Shown in pieces: positions 1 to 7,449 of a stretch of DNA of 13,401 bases. Origin of the DNA: WRDS01 sp964492775. Lineage in GTDB: Bacteria; Actinomycetota; Coriobacteriia; Anaerosomatales; PHET01. Below the pieces are notes generated by a model that worked only from the letters and a program-made list of their open reading frames with translations, did not search any database and had not been told where the DNA came from. The stretch is taken from positions 1 through 13,401 of the forward strand of contig CAZBLH010000037.1 of assembly GCA_964492775.1 (NCBI GenBank). Direction: 5' to 3'. Position 1 is the first letter of the stretch. Each line of letters begins with the position of its first letter. The position numbers and the translations under genes were made by a program.

Positions 1-1
1 C

Positions 2-2398
2 CACAGCTTCTTTGAGATGCTCGGCAACTTCAGCTTCGGCGACTACTTCAAGTCCGAGGCGTGCGCGTGGGCGCATGAGTTCTCGACGGTCACGCTCGGG
101 CTCGACCCTGACCGCATCTGGTACTCGATCTACGAGGACGACGACGAGGCGGAGGCGATCTGGCGCGACGAGGTCGGCATCCCTGCCGAGCGGATCGTGC
201 GCATGGGCGCTGAGGACAACTTCTGGAGCGCCGGGCCGACCGGTCCGTGCGGACCGTGCTCGGAGCTCTACTACGACCAGGGCGAGGACGTCGGCTGCGG
301 GCTCGACACGTGCGCGCCGGGCTGCGACTGCGACCGCTACGTCGAGTACTGGAACCTCGTCTTCATGCAGTACGACCGGCAGGAGGACGGCTCGCTCGTG
401 CCGCTGCCGCGCCAGAACATCGACACCGGCATGGGCCTCGAGCGCATCGCCGCGATCATGCAGGGTGTGCACTCGAACTTCGAGACCGACGACATCCGCG
501 CGATCATCGCGCTTGCCGAGGAGATCACCGGCGCGCGCTTCGGCGCTTCCGAGAAGATCGACACCTCGCTGCGCATCATGGCTGACCACGCTCGCGCGGT
601 CACCTTCATGATCGCCGACGGCATCCTGCCCTCGAACGAGGGCCGCGGCTACGTGCTGCGCCGCCTGCTGCGCCGAGCGGTGCGTCACGGCCGGCTGCTT
701 GGGGTCGAGGACCCGTTCATGAACCGCCTCTCGGCGCTCGTCATCGAGCAGATGGGCGGCGTCTACCCCGAGATCGTCGCGCACAAGGACCTCATCGCCG
801 GCATCATCGCCGCCGAGGAGGAACGCTTCAGCGCCACCCTGCGCACCGGCATGAGCTTCCTCGATACGGAGCTCGCCGCGCTGTCCGCCCGCGACGCCGG
901 CCGAGGCGCGATGCTCGACGGCCGCGTCGCCTTCACGCTGCACGACACCTACGGCTTCCCCTTCGAGCTTACGGCCGAGATCGCTGCCGAGAAGGGCGTG
1001 TCAGTGGATGAGGCGGCGTTCTCGGCGGAGATGGAGGCTCAGCGCGAGCGGGCGAGGGCGCACGTCAAGGACGAGTCCTGGACGACGTTCGGCGGTGCGG
1101 TCGCCGCGCTCGCCAAGTCCAACGGTCCGACCGAGTTCCTGGGTTACGAGGTTGACGAGGCCGACGCCACCGTACTCGGCATCATCGTGGATGGCGAGGC
1201 TATGGACTCGGTGGCGGCCGGCGTGGACGCCGAGATCGTGCTGAACCGAACGCCGTTCTACGGCGAGCAGGGCGGCCAGGTGGGCGACACCGGGCACATC
1301 GAGAGCGCCGAGGGAGCCAAGGCTGTCGTCTCCGACACCAAGATCTCCAGCGGCGTGTACGTGCACTCGGCGCACATCGAGGAGGGCACACTCTCGGTGG
1401 GCGACACCGTGCACGCCTCGATTGACGCTATGCGCCGCGAGCGCATCCGGCGCAATCACACCGCCACGCACCTGCTCCACTGGGCGCTTCGCCTGGTCCT
1501 GGGCGAGCATGCGACCCAGGCGGGCTCGCTCGTGCGTCCGGACCGGCTGCGCTTCGACTTCACCCACTTCGAGGGCCTGACCCGCGAGCAGATCGAGAAG
1601 ATCGAGGGGCTCGTGAACCGGCGGGTCTTCGAGAACCTGCCGGTGCGCTCGTACGAGACCTCGCTTTCCTCGGCGCGCGACGCGGGCGTGACCGCGCTGT
1701 TCGGCGAGAAGTACGGCGAGTTCGTGCGCGTGCTTGAGGTCGGCACCATCAGCCGAGAGCTCTGCGGCGGCACGCACGTGGCCCGCACGAGCGAGATCGG
1801 GTTCGTGAAGGTGCTTTCCGAGTCGAGCGTGGGTGCGAACCTCCGCCGCATCGAGGCCGTGACGAGCTTTGATGCCTACGAGTACGTGCGCGAGGAGGAG
1901 GCGGCGCTTGCCGCGACCGCCGAGGCGCTGCGTGTCTCGCCCAAGGAGGTTGCTGCCAAGGCCGCGGCGCTCACCAAGCGCGTGAAGGAGCTCGAGTCCG
2001 GCGCGGCGCGTGGCGCAGGCGCTCTGGCGGGCGGCGCGATGGACGCGCTCGCGGCTGGGGCCACCGAGTCCGCCGGCTACAAGCTGGTCATCGGGCGCGT
2101 CGAGGGCCTGCGCGCGGCAGGGCTGCGCGGCGGCTGGGACGCGCTGCGCGAACGCGGCATAGATGCCGCGGTGCTCGTGGGCGCGGACGCCGAGACCGGC
2201 AAGGCGATCGTGCTTGCCGCAGGCAACGACGCTGCTGTCGCCGCCGGGTTCAACGCCGGTGGCGTCATCAAGGAGATCGCTCCTACCATCGGCGGCCGCG
2301 GTGGCGGCAAGCCCGGTATGGCGCAGGGCGGCGGAGACAACGCGGCCGGTATTGACGACGCACTCAAAGCGGCGCGCGACTTGCTTCTGTCCGCGTGA
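2..2398 (+). CDS. alaS: Alanyl-tRNA synthetase, 5'-truncated by the window edge
   Basis: Charges tRNA-Ala with alanine in the cytoplasm and hydrolyses mischarged Ser/Gly-tRNA-Ala. The frame is already open at base 2 and reads HSFFEMLGNFSFGDYFK, the signature that follows class II motif 1 in AlaRS, so about 75-80 N-terminal residues are missing; about 798 residues are visible. Recognisable parts in order: the catalytic core with GPTGPCGPCSE (near bases 233-265), a Cys-rich insert with four closely spaced Cys (bases 296-331) that is common in bacterial AlaRS, motif 3 region GRGYVLRRLLRRAVRHGR (from about base 641), the editing domain with zinc-site HTATH (1457-1471) and CGGTH (1763-1777), and the C-terminal DHHA1/C-Ala domain with its glycine-rich GGRGGGKPG (about 2291-2320). 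The stop is TGA at 2396-2398. It is followed after 34 bases by ruvX, the usual alaS-ruvX-mltG order. Identification is secure. Confidence 0.98.
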   Translation, partial: HSFFEMLGNFSFGDYFKSEACAWAHEFSTVTLGLDPDRIWYSIYEDDDEAEAIWRDEVGIPAERIVRMGAEDNFWSAGPTGPCGPCSELYYDQGEDVGCGLDTCAPGCDCDRYVEYWNLVFMQYDRQEDGSLVPLPRQNIDTGMGLERIAAIMQGVHSNFETDDIRAIIALAEEITGARFGASEKIDTSLRIMADHARAVTFMIADGILPSNEGRGYVLRRLLRRAVRHGRLLGVEDPFMNRLSALVIEQMGGVYPEIVAHKDLIAGIIAAEEERFSATLRTGMSFLDTELAALSARDAGRGAMLDGRVAFTLHDTYGFPFELTAEIAAEKGVSVDEAAFSAEMEAQRERARAHVKDESWTTFGGAVAALAKSNGPTEFLGYEVDEADATVLGIIVDGEAMDSVAAGVDAEIVLNRTPFYGEQGGQVGDTGHIESAEGAKAVVSDTKISSGVYVHSAHIEEGTLSVGDTVHASIDAMRRERIRRNHTATHLLHWALRLVLGEHATQAGSLVRPDRLRFDFTHFEGLTREQIEKIEGLVNRRVFENLPVRSYETSLSSARDAGVTALFGEKYGEFVRVLEVGTISRELCGGTHVARTSEIGFVKVLSESSVGANLRRIEAVTSFDAYEYVREEEAALAATAEALRVSPKEVAAKAAALTKRVKELESGAARGAGALAGGAMDALAAGATESAGYKLVIGRVEGLRAAGLRGGWDALRERGIDAAVLVGADAETGKAIVLAAGNDAAVAAGFNAGGVIKEIAPTIGGRGGGKPGMAQGGGDNAAGIDDALKAARDLLLSA

Positions 2399-2416
2399 AG
2401 CAGGACGCAGGAGCGT

Positions 2417-2423
2417 AAGGAAG
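2417..2423 (+). promoter_or_regulatory. Ribosome binding site deciding the ruvX GTG start
   Basis: AAGGAAG lies nine bases upstream of GTG 2433. An ATG at 2425 is closer but is in a different frame, and the in-frame ATG at 2442 would be 18 bases away. The spacing therefore favours GTG 2433, which also restores the family's usual M-R-(V/I)-(M/L)-A-L-D N-terminus. Confidence 0.6.
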
Positions 2424-2432
2424 CATGATCGC

Positions 2433-2852
2433 GTGCGTGTGATGGCGCTCGATATCGGCGAGAAGCGGGTGGGAGTCGCCATCTCCGACCCCGCGCGGTC
2501 GGTTGCGACGCCGCTGTGCGTGCTCGACGCGCGCAGGCTCGCTGGTGACGCGGCCGAGCTCAGGCGCCTGCTTGGAGACTACGACGACGTGGAGTTGATC
2601 ATCATCGGACTGCCATTGACGATGGGCGGGGAGCGCGGGCCTCAGGCCGGGCGCATCGAGGCCGTGGGCACTCGGATTGCCGAGTGGACAGGCCTGCCCG
2701 TGTCCTACGTCGACGAGCGGCTGTCCTCGGTCGAGGCTAAGCGCCGAATGGCCGAGACGGGAGCTGACTCGCGCGCCCAGCGCGGCTCGGTAGACATGGT
2801 CGCGGCATCCATAACCCTGCAAGCCTTTCTTGACGCCGAACGGAGCTGCTGA
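2433..2852 (+). CDS. ruvX: RuvX/YqgF putative pre-16S rRNA nuclease
   Basis: Small RNase H-fold protein of the YqgF family, known for its part in 16S rRNA 5'-end maturation and annotated as a Holliday junction resolvase-like protein. With the GTG start at 2433 it has 139 residues, the normal family length (about 135-150). Visible motifs are ALDIGEKRVGVAISD at residues 5-19, with the first catalytic Asp, then IIIGLPLTMGGERG in the middle, VSYVDERLSSVEA, and the C-terminal VDMVAAS with the last acidic active-site residue. Longer in-frame extensions upstream run into alaS and are not credible. The stop TGA (2850-2852) shares its A with the mltG ATG, implying translational coupling. Known neighbours (alaS upstream, mltG downstream) support the call. 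Confidence 0.95.
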   Translation: MRVMALDIGEKRVGVAISDPARSVATPLCVLDARRLAGDAAELRRLLGDYDDVELIIIGLPLTMGGERGPQAGRIEAVGTRIAEWTGLPVSYVDERLSSVEAKRRMAETGADSRAQRGSVDMVAASITLQAFLDAERSC

Positions 2853-4051
2853 TGAGCGATCGCCAGCGACCCCGAGCGCGCTCCGCGCGCGACTCGTTCG
2901 ATACCGACCACCATGTGCCCTCCCGCGGCACTCGGCGTCCGACGCGGCGCAGAGAGCCCGAGGTTGAGCGCGAGCCTTGGCACGCCCCCGAGCGGCCTAA
3001 GGCCCGCAGCAGCTTCGGCCGAGTGGTCGTCGGTGTCGTGGTGCTCGTCGTCGCCGTCGTGGCCGTAGCCGCCGTGACGGTGGGCGTGCTCGGCGCGCGG
3101 GGCAACGCAGGCGAGCAGGTAGCCGCCGGCCAGCCGGTGACGTTCGAGGTTGCCGAGGGCGACTCGACGCGCACGGTCGCCGAAGGTCTGGAGGCGCAGG
3201 GAGTCATCGCAGACGCCCGCGCGTTCAGGAAACTTGCCGCCGAGCTCGGCGTGGACGCGCAGCTCAAGGTCGGCGTCTACAACCTGCTCACCGGCATGGA
3301 GGACCAGAGCGTGCTCGACATGCTCGTGTCGGGTCCTGAGATCGAGACAATCACCGTCACCATCCCCGAGGGCTGGCGCATCGAGCAGATCGCCGCGCGC
3401 TACGAGGAGGAGGCCGGCATCCCGGCCGACGAGTTCATCGCGCTCGCCAAGGGCGGCGCCGACCAGTTCGCCGACAAGCACCCGTACCTCGCTGGCGCCC
3501 ATGAAGGCAAGCTCGAGGGCTACCTGTTCCCCAAGACTTACAGCCTCAAGCCCGGGGCCACAGCCGCAGAAGTCATCGAGATGATGCTCACCCAGTTCGA
3601 CACCGAGATGGCCGCAGTGGACATGGCCGCTGCAGAGGCACGCGGCCTCGACGTCAACGACGTCGTCACCATCGCCTCGATCATCGAGCGCGAGACCAAG
3701 CTCGCCAAGGAGCGCGAGCTCGTCTCCTCGGTAATCGAGAACCGCCTTGAGATCGGCATGCCGCTACAGATGTGCTCGACGGTCGTCTACGTGCTCAACC
3801 GCCACGAGATGCGGCTTACCACGGCCGAGACCAAGACCCAGAGCCCGTACAACACCTACATCAACAAAGGCCTGCCGCCCGGGCCGGTTGCGAACCCAGG
3901 GCTTGCGTCCCTGCAGGCAGCGGTCGCACCGGCCGACACGAACTACCTCTACTTCGTGCTCACCAGCAAGGAGGGTGGACACACCTTCGCATCAAACAAC
4001 GCTGACTTCCTCAAGGCGAAGCAGATATCCAAAGACGTACTCGGCGAGTAG
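2852..4051 (+). CDS. mltG: Endolytic murein transglycosylase MltG (YceG-like)
   Basis: Membrane-anchored lytic transglycosylase that cleaves nascent peptidoglycan strands and so sets glycan length. The protein has 399 residues. It has a basic, Arg/Pro-rich cytoplasmic N-terminus (1-54), one transmembrane helix (about 57-81, rich in V/A/L), a LysM-like segment (about 95-160) and the YceG domain to the C-terminus. The catalytic Glu is E279 in ASIIERET, matching the E218 site of the E. coli enzyme; MPLQMCSTVVY and SPYNTYINKGLPPGPVANPG are the expected substrate-groove motifs. The hydrophilic N-terminal extension is typical of actinobacterial homologues. Translation probably couples to ruvX through the one-base overlap. 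Confidence 0.96.
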   Translation: MSDRQRPRARSARDSFDTDHHVPSRGTRRPTRRREPEVEREPWHAPERPKARSSFGRVVVGVVVLVVAVVAVAAVTVGVLGARGNAGEQVAAGQPVTFEVAEGDSTRTVAEGLEAQGVIADARAFRKLAAELGVDAQLKVGVYNLLTGMEDQSVLDMLVSGPEIETITVTIPEGWRIEQIAARYEEEAGIPADEFIALAKGGADQFADKHPYLAGAHEGKLEGYLFPKTYSLKPGATAAEVIEMMLTQFDTEMAAVDMAAAEARGLDVNDVVTIASIIERETKLAKERELVSSVIENRLEIGMPLQMCSTVVYVLNRHEMRLTTAETKTQSPYNTYINKGLPPGPVANPGLASLQAAVAPADTNYLYFVLTSKEGGHTFASNNADFLKAKQISKDVLGE

Positions 4052-4150
4052 TCGAGTACCGAGCCCGATGTCAGTTGGGCAACCGCTGACCGCTGGGTTG
4101 ACGCGTTCCGGCACCATGACCGTAACGGCCACGGCGTACAGGATCTCCAG
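4052..4150 (+). other. 99-bp mltG-yqeG spacer, possible weak promoter
   Basis: No gene is seen here. TTGACG at 4098-4103 resembles a sigma-70 -35 box, but the hexamer 17 bases downstream (CGTAAC, 4121-4126) is a poor -10. A short GTTG-GG-CAAC inverted repeat is also present. AGGA at 4140-4143 lies seven bases before the yqeG ATG and is the likely ribosome binding site. Promoter activity is uncertain. Confidence 0.3.
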
Positions 4151-4645
4151 ATGTCGATACTTCAGCCTGACTTCTACTACCGCGGTGTGTGTGACATAGA
4201 CCTCGACATGCTCGCCGAGCATGGGATCGACACGCTCCTGCTCGACATCGACAACACCATCCTGCCCAGGGACAGCGGTGTCCTTGGCGAGGGGGTCGCG
4301 GGTTGGGCTCGGCAGCTGCACCGCCGCGAGTTCAAGTTCGCGCTCGTCTCCAACAACTGGCATGACCACGTGAAGCGCATCGCAGACGACTTGGACTGCG
4401 CCATGGTTTCCAAGGCCCTGAAGCCGCTTCCGTTCGCATTTCTGCGCGCCTGCGCGCTTCTGGAATCCAAGCCCAGGAAGTGTGCGGTTATCGGAGACCA
4501 GATCTTCACCGATATTCTAGGTGGGAACCTGTCGGGGATGACGACGGTGCTCGTCCAGCCGCAGTCGGTGACCGACCTGCCGCACACGCTTGTGCTGCGG
4601 CGGATTGAGCGCCGGATTCTCGCCGGTAGGGTCCCGCTGTCATGA
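4151..4645 (+). CDS. yqeG: YqeG-family HAD-superfamily phosphatase
   Basis: HAD subfamily IIIA hydrolase of 164 residues, the usual YqeG length. HAD motif I is LLLDIDNTILPRD (nucleophile D32, acid/base D34), motif II is LVSNN (S67), and motif IV is VIGDQIFTDILGG (D116, D121), followed by a typical TTVLVQP strand. The family is widespread in Gram-positive bacteria as a predicted phosphatase whose physiological substrate is not firmly established. In many genomes it sits next to aroE, as here, but whether it has a role in the shikimate pathway is unknown. The ATG start follows AGGA by seven bases. It ends 58 bases before aroE. Confidence 0.92.
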   Translation: MSILQPDFYYRGVCDIDLDMLAEHGIDTLLLDIDNTILPRDSGVLGEGVAGWARQLHRREFKFALVSNNWHDHVKRIADDLDCAMVSKALKPLPFAFLRACALLESKPRKCAVIGDQIFTDILGGNLSGMTTVLVQPQSVTDLPHTLVLRRIERRILAGRVPLS

Positions 4646-4649
4646 CAGA

Positions 4650-4686
4650 CCGCCTCCGCCGCACGTAGGATGTGACGGAGAGGCGG
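4650..4686 (+). other. Inverted repeat in the aroE leader
   Basis: CCGCCT (4650-4655) pairs with AGGCGG (4681-4686), and CCG (4656-4658) with CGG (4676-4678), giving a nine-base-pair stem with a two-base AG bulge. Its 3' arm runs into the purine-rich aroE ribosome binding site (GGGGGAGGG, about 4685-4693). It might modulate aroE translation. There is no T-tract, so it is not a standard terminator. Confidence 0.35.
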
Positions 4687-4703
4687 GGGAGGGACTAGCG
4701 CCG

Positions 4704-5609
4704 ATGCCGAAGATCGACGGATGCACCAGACTTGCGGGCGTAGTGGGAACCCCACTCGGCCACTCGCTGTCACCCGCCATGCACAACGCAGCGTTCGAGA
4801 CGATGGGGCTCGACTGGGTCTACGTGCCCTTAGAGATCTGTGACGGCATCGGGCTCAGGCGCTTCGCTGCAGCCGCGCGCTCTCTTAAGATCGCCGGCTT
4901 CAATGTGACCATGCCGTTCAAGAGCGAGATGCTCGAGCTGTGCGACGAGGTCGCGACCGCAGCCAGGATGGCGAGCGCGGTCAACACCGTGCACTGCGTC
5001 GACGGTCAGCTCATCGGCTACAACACCGACGGCCGCGGACTCCTCGAGAGCCTCGAAACCGAGGCGCAGTTCCGGCCAGCCGACACCGACGTCGTGGTAC
5101 TCGGCAACGGGGGAGCGGCCGCTGCCGCCGTCGTCGCGCTGATACTCGCGCGCGCGGCGCGTGTCACCGTGGTCGCACGGGACGTGTCACGAGCCGAAGC
5201 ACTCGTAGCACGCATGGCCGAGAACGCCGGCACGGTCGCCCTCGCGGCGCTCGGCATCGCCGAGGCTGCCGAGGCGATTGGCAGCGCTCAGCTCGTGGTG
5301 AACGCGACCTCGGTGGGGCTCAAGGACCCCGACGAGTCCCCGATCCCAGGCGGATGGCTTGCCGAGGGGCAGGTCGTCTACGACATGGTGTACGGCACCC
5401 CCGGCCCGACGGCGCTTGTGCGCGACGCGCGCTTGGCGGGCGCACGGGCCTTCGACGGGCTCGGCATGCTTGTGGCCCAGGGTGCGCTGGCGCTAGAGAT
5501 CTGGGAGGGCCTGGGGCAGCAGCGGGCTCCGCGTGAGGTCATGCGCGCCGCTGCCGAGCAGGCTCTCGCGAGCCGCAGGACAATCGAGTGTGAGCGGGCG
5601 GAGTCCTAG
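4704..5609 (+). CDS. aroE: Shikimate dehydrogenase (NADP+)
   Basis: Catalyses reversible reduction of 3-dehydroshikimate to shikimate, step four of chorismate biosynthesis, in the cytoplasm. Translation from ATG 4704 gives 301 residues, slightly longer than the usual 270-290 because of a polar tail. The start is supported by the strong GGGGGAGGG ribosome site and by the family N-terminus (LAGVVGTPLGHSLSPAMHN). Motifs: SLSP at 21-24 for shikimate binding, NVTMPFK with catalytic K73, NTDG with D109, nucleotide-binding loop GNGGAA at 134-139, NATSVG at 200-205, and DGLGMLVAQGA at 251-261. An upstream in-frame ATG at 4590 lies inside yqeG and is rejected. The stop TAG directly abuts the ATG of pilB1. 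Confidence 0.96.
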   Translation: MPKIDGCTRLAGVVGTPLGHSLSPAMHNAAFETMGLDWVYVPLEICDGIGLRRFAAAARSLKIAGFNVTMPFKSEMLELCDEVATAARMASAVNTVHCVDGQLIGYNTDGRGLLESLETEAQFRPADTDVVVLGNGGAAAAAVVALILARAARVTVVARDVSRAEALVARMAENAGTVALAALGIAEAAEAIGSAQLVVNATSVGLKDPDESPIPGGWLAEGQVVYDMVYGTPGPTALVRDARLAGARAFDGLGMLVAQGALALEIWEGLGQQRAPREVMRAAAEQALASRRTIECERAES

Positions 5610-7283
5610 ATGACGGCCGCGACCAAACAGCACCTGGGCCGCAAGCTCGTCGCGGCTGGCCTGATCACCCAGGAGCAGCTCAACGACGCGCTCGGCTCCT
5701 GCGAGGGCCGGTCGCTCGCCGCGGCGCTCGAGGATCTTGGCTACGCGAGCGAGGTGGCCGTCGCCAAGACGATCGCCGAGTACCTCGGGCTCGAGTACAT
5801 CGACGTCGGCAGCTATGACAACGACCCGAACGCCGCCACGCTCATCTCCACGGACCTGATGCGCCGCTACCGCGCGTTGCCCGTGCTCATTGACGGCGAC
5901 GAGGTCGTCGTTGCGATGGCCGATCCGGCCGACGTGATCGCGCTCGATGACCTGCGCATCGTGATGAACAAGGACATCCGCCCGGCGGTGGCGCCGGAGA
6001 GCGAGCTGATGCACGCGATCGACCGGTTCGGCGCAAGCCAGGCCGACGTTGACGGCATGCTCGGCGACTTCGTGGACCAGATCGGCACGCCGGCGAGTGC
6101 AGAAGACGACGACGAGGACGAGCCCGACTCCACGGCAAGCAAGCTCATGAACCAGATCGTCACCGACGCGATCCGGCAGGGCGCGGGCGACATCTACATC
6201 GAGCCGCACGAGCACGAGATGCGCGTGCGTTACCGTATTGACGGCGTTTGCCGAGAAATCATGCGGACCCCGCGCTCCATCCAGCGCCAGCTCCTGAGCC
6301 GGCTCAAGATCAGCTCGAACATGGACATCGCCGAGCGGCGAATCCCGCAGGACGGGCGCTTCAGCGTGACGCTGGACGGCAAGTCGGTGGACTTCCGTGT
6401 CGCCACGCTGCCGGTCGTGCACGGCGAGCTCGCGGTGCTGCGTCTGCTGCGCAAGGACTCGATCATGATGTCGCTCAAAGACCTTGGGTTCCTTGAGTAC
6501 AACATGCAGCAGCTGCTTGCGGCGCTCTCGCTGCCGTATGGCGCCATCCTCGTCACCGGACCGACCGGTTCGGGTAAGTCCACGACGCTGTATGCGGCCA
6601 TCAACGAGACGAACGACCCCCAGGCGAACCTCATCACCGTCGAGGATCCGGTCGAGTACCGGCTGCCCGGGCTCTCGCAGGTGCACGTCAATGAGAAGGC
6701 CGGCCTCACCTTCGCGGCCGCCCTGCGCTCGATCCTGCGCCAGGACCCCGACAAGGTCATGATCGGTGAGATCCGTGACCGCGAGACCGGCACCATCGCG
6801 GTCGAGGCGGCACTCACCGGACACCTCGTGCTTTCCACGCTGCACACCAACGACGCCCCCTCGGCGATCACCCGACTTACCGAGATGGGGATCGAGCCGT
6901 TCCTGACCGCCTCGGCAGTCACGCTCGTGGTCGCTCAGCGCCTAGCGCGCCGGCTATGCCCGGACTGCAAGGAGTCATACGTTCCCGATATCGCCTCGCT
7001 CGATCGCGTCGGCTTCCCGTACGAGGCCGGGCGCCCGCCCAAGCTGTACCGCGCGCGGGGATGTAAGAAGTGCGGCGGCATCGGGTACCGCGGCCGGATG
7101 GGCATCCACGAGGTGATGACGATGAACGAGGAGATCGAGCGCCTGACCATCGAGAATGCGTCGGCCGACGACATCCAGCGCGTCGCCATCGCCGCCGGCA
7201 TGAAGACGCTTCGCGACGACGGGTTCGAGAAGGTCAAGCTCGGTCAGACCTCGATCGAGGAGATTCTCCGAGTCGTCGTCTAG
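5610..7283 (+). CDS. pilB: Type IV pilus assembly ATPase PilB/GspE, first copy
   Basis: Cytoplasmic hexameric ATPase that powers pilin polymerisation through PilC. It has 557 residues, normal for PilB. An MshEN-like N-terminal domain covers about 1-145, followed by an acidic linker (EDDDEDEPD, 165-173). The secretion ATPase domain has Walker A GPTGSGKS (317-324, K323), the Asp box VEDPVEY (344-350), Walker B IGEIRD (385-390) and the His box TGHLVLSTLHTN (403-414). Four zinc-binding Cys are at 450, 453, 485 and 488. In the MshEN repeats, which bind c-di-GMP in some relatives, the first Arg of the RLG motif is His8 and the second repeat reads RSL, so ligand binding is doubtful. There is no gap after aroE; GGCGGAG just upstream can serve as ribosome site. 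It is not a PilT because it is too long and has the N-terminal domain. Confidence 0.95.
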   Translation: MTAATKQHLGRKLVAAGLITQEQLNDALGSCEGRSLAAALEDLGYASEVAVAKTIAEYLGLEYIDVGSYDNDPNAATLISTDLMRRYRALPVLIDGDEVVVAMADPADVIALDDLRIVMNKDIRPAVAPESELMHAIDRFGASQADVDGMLGDFVDQIGTPASAEDDDEDEPDSTASKLMNQIVTDAIRQGAGDIYIEPHEHEMRVRYRIDGVCREIMRTPRSIQRQLLSRLKISSNMDIAERRIPQDGRFSVTLDGKSVDFRVATLPVVHGELAVLRLLRKDSIMMSLKDLGFLEYNMQQLLAALSLPYGAILVTGPTGSGKSTTLYAAINETNDPQANLITVEDPVEYRLPGLSQVHVNEKAGLTFAAALRSILRQDPDKVMIGEIRDRETGTIAVEAALTGHLVLSTLHTNDAPSAITRLTEMGIEPFLTASAVTLVVAQRLARRLCPDCKESYVPDIASLDRVGFPYEAGRPPKLYRARGCKKCGGIGYRGRMGIHEVMTMNEEIERLTIENASADDIQRVAIAAGMKTLRDDGFEKVKLGQTSIEEILRVVV

Positions 7284-7332
7284 TCGTGTTGTAGGGGGCC
7301 GAGCCTTCGTGAGAGTATGCATTTATCTGAAC

Positions 7333-7402
7333 GTGCTGCTGGCACCGGGTCTTCCGGGGAAATTCTGACTGGTGGGCCAGTCGCCCCAGGCGTGGCGACG
7401 CC
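7333..7402 (+). promoter_or_regulatory. Structured leader with competing hairpins upstream of the PATAN gene
   Basis: This lies in the 166-bp gap 7284-7449. Four perfect inverted repeats occur in succession: GTGC/GCAC (7333-7336/7342-7345), GACTGG/CCAGTC (7367-7372/7377-7382, loop TGGG), GTCGCC/GGCGAC (7380-7385/7394-7399) and GGCGT/ACGCC (7389-7393/7398-7402). GGGG (7356-7359) can also pair with CCCC (7384-7387) around the GACTGG stem. The GTCGCC stem excludes both its neighbours, the layout seen in switchable leaders. I did not recognise a known riboswitch consensus. No T-tract follows, so intrinsic termination is not evident. No convincing promoter could be picked in the AT-richer stretch 7315-7330. 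Confidence 0.4.
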
Positions 7403-7429
7403 GGCAACAAGCGCGACTCGTTTGTGGGT

Positions 7430-7435
7430 AAGGAG
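7430..7435 (+). promoter_or_regulatory. Distantly spaced ribosome binding site of the PATAN gene
   Basis: AAGGAG is the only good Shine-Dalgarno match near ATG 7450, but it lies 14 bases upstream, further than usual. No in-frame alternative start codon lies between the two, and the family N-terminus begins at this Met. The long spacing suggests weak or structure-dependent initiation. Confidence 0.5.
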
Positions 7436-7449
7436 CAAGCCGAAACAAC

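Noticed and set aside
296..331. Cys-rich insert in AlaRS as something novel
   Set aside because: The C-x4-C-x3-C-x-C pattern before YWNLVFMQ is shared by many bacterial alanyl-tRNA synthetases.
1001..2482. Long minus-strand open frame (493 codons) opposite alaS
   Set aside because: It is antisense to the strongly motif-supported AlaRS frame, has no recognisable domain, and long antisense frames are expected in GC-rich genes with G/C at third positions.
5493..6845. Minus-strand open frame (450 codons) opposite aroE and pilB1
   Set aside because: It mirrors codon bias of pilB1, spans a gene boundary and shows no domain or credible start.
7284..7449. c-di-GMP (GEMM) or another known riboswitch before the PATAN gene
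   Set aside because: The hairpins do not carry the conserved GEMM sequences or the tetraloop/receptor arrangement, and no other class I know fits. It is kept only as an unnamed structured leader.
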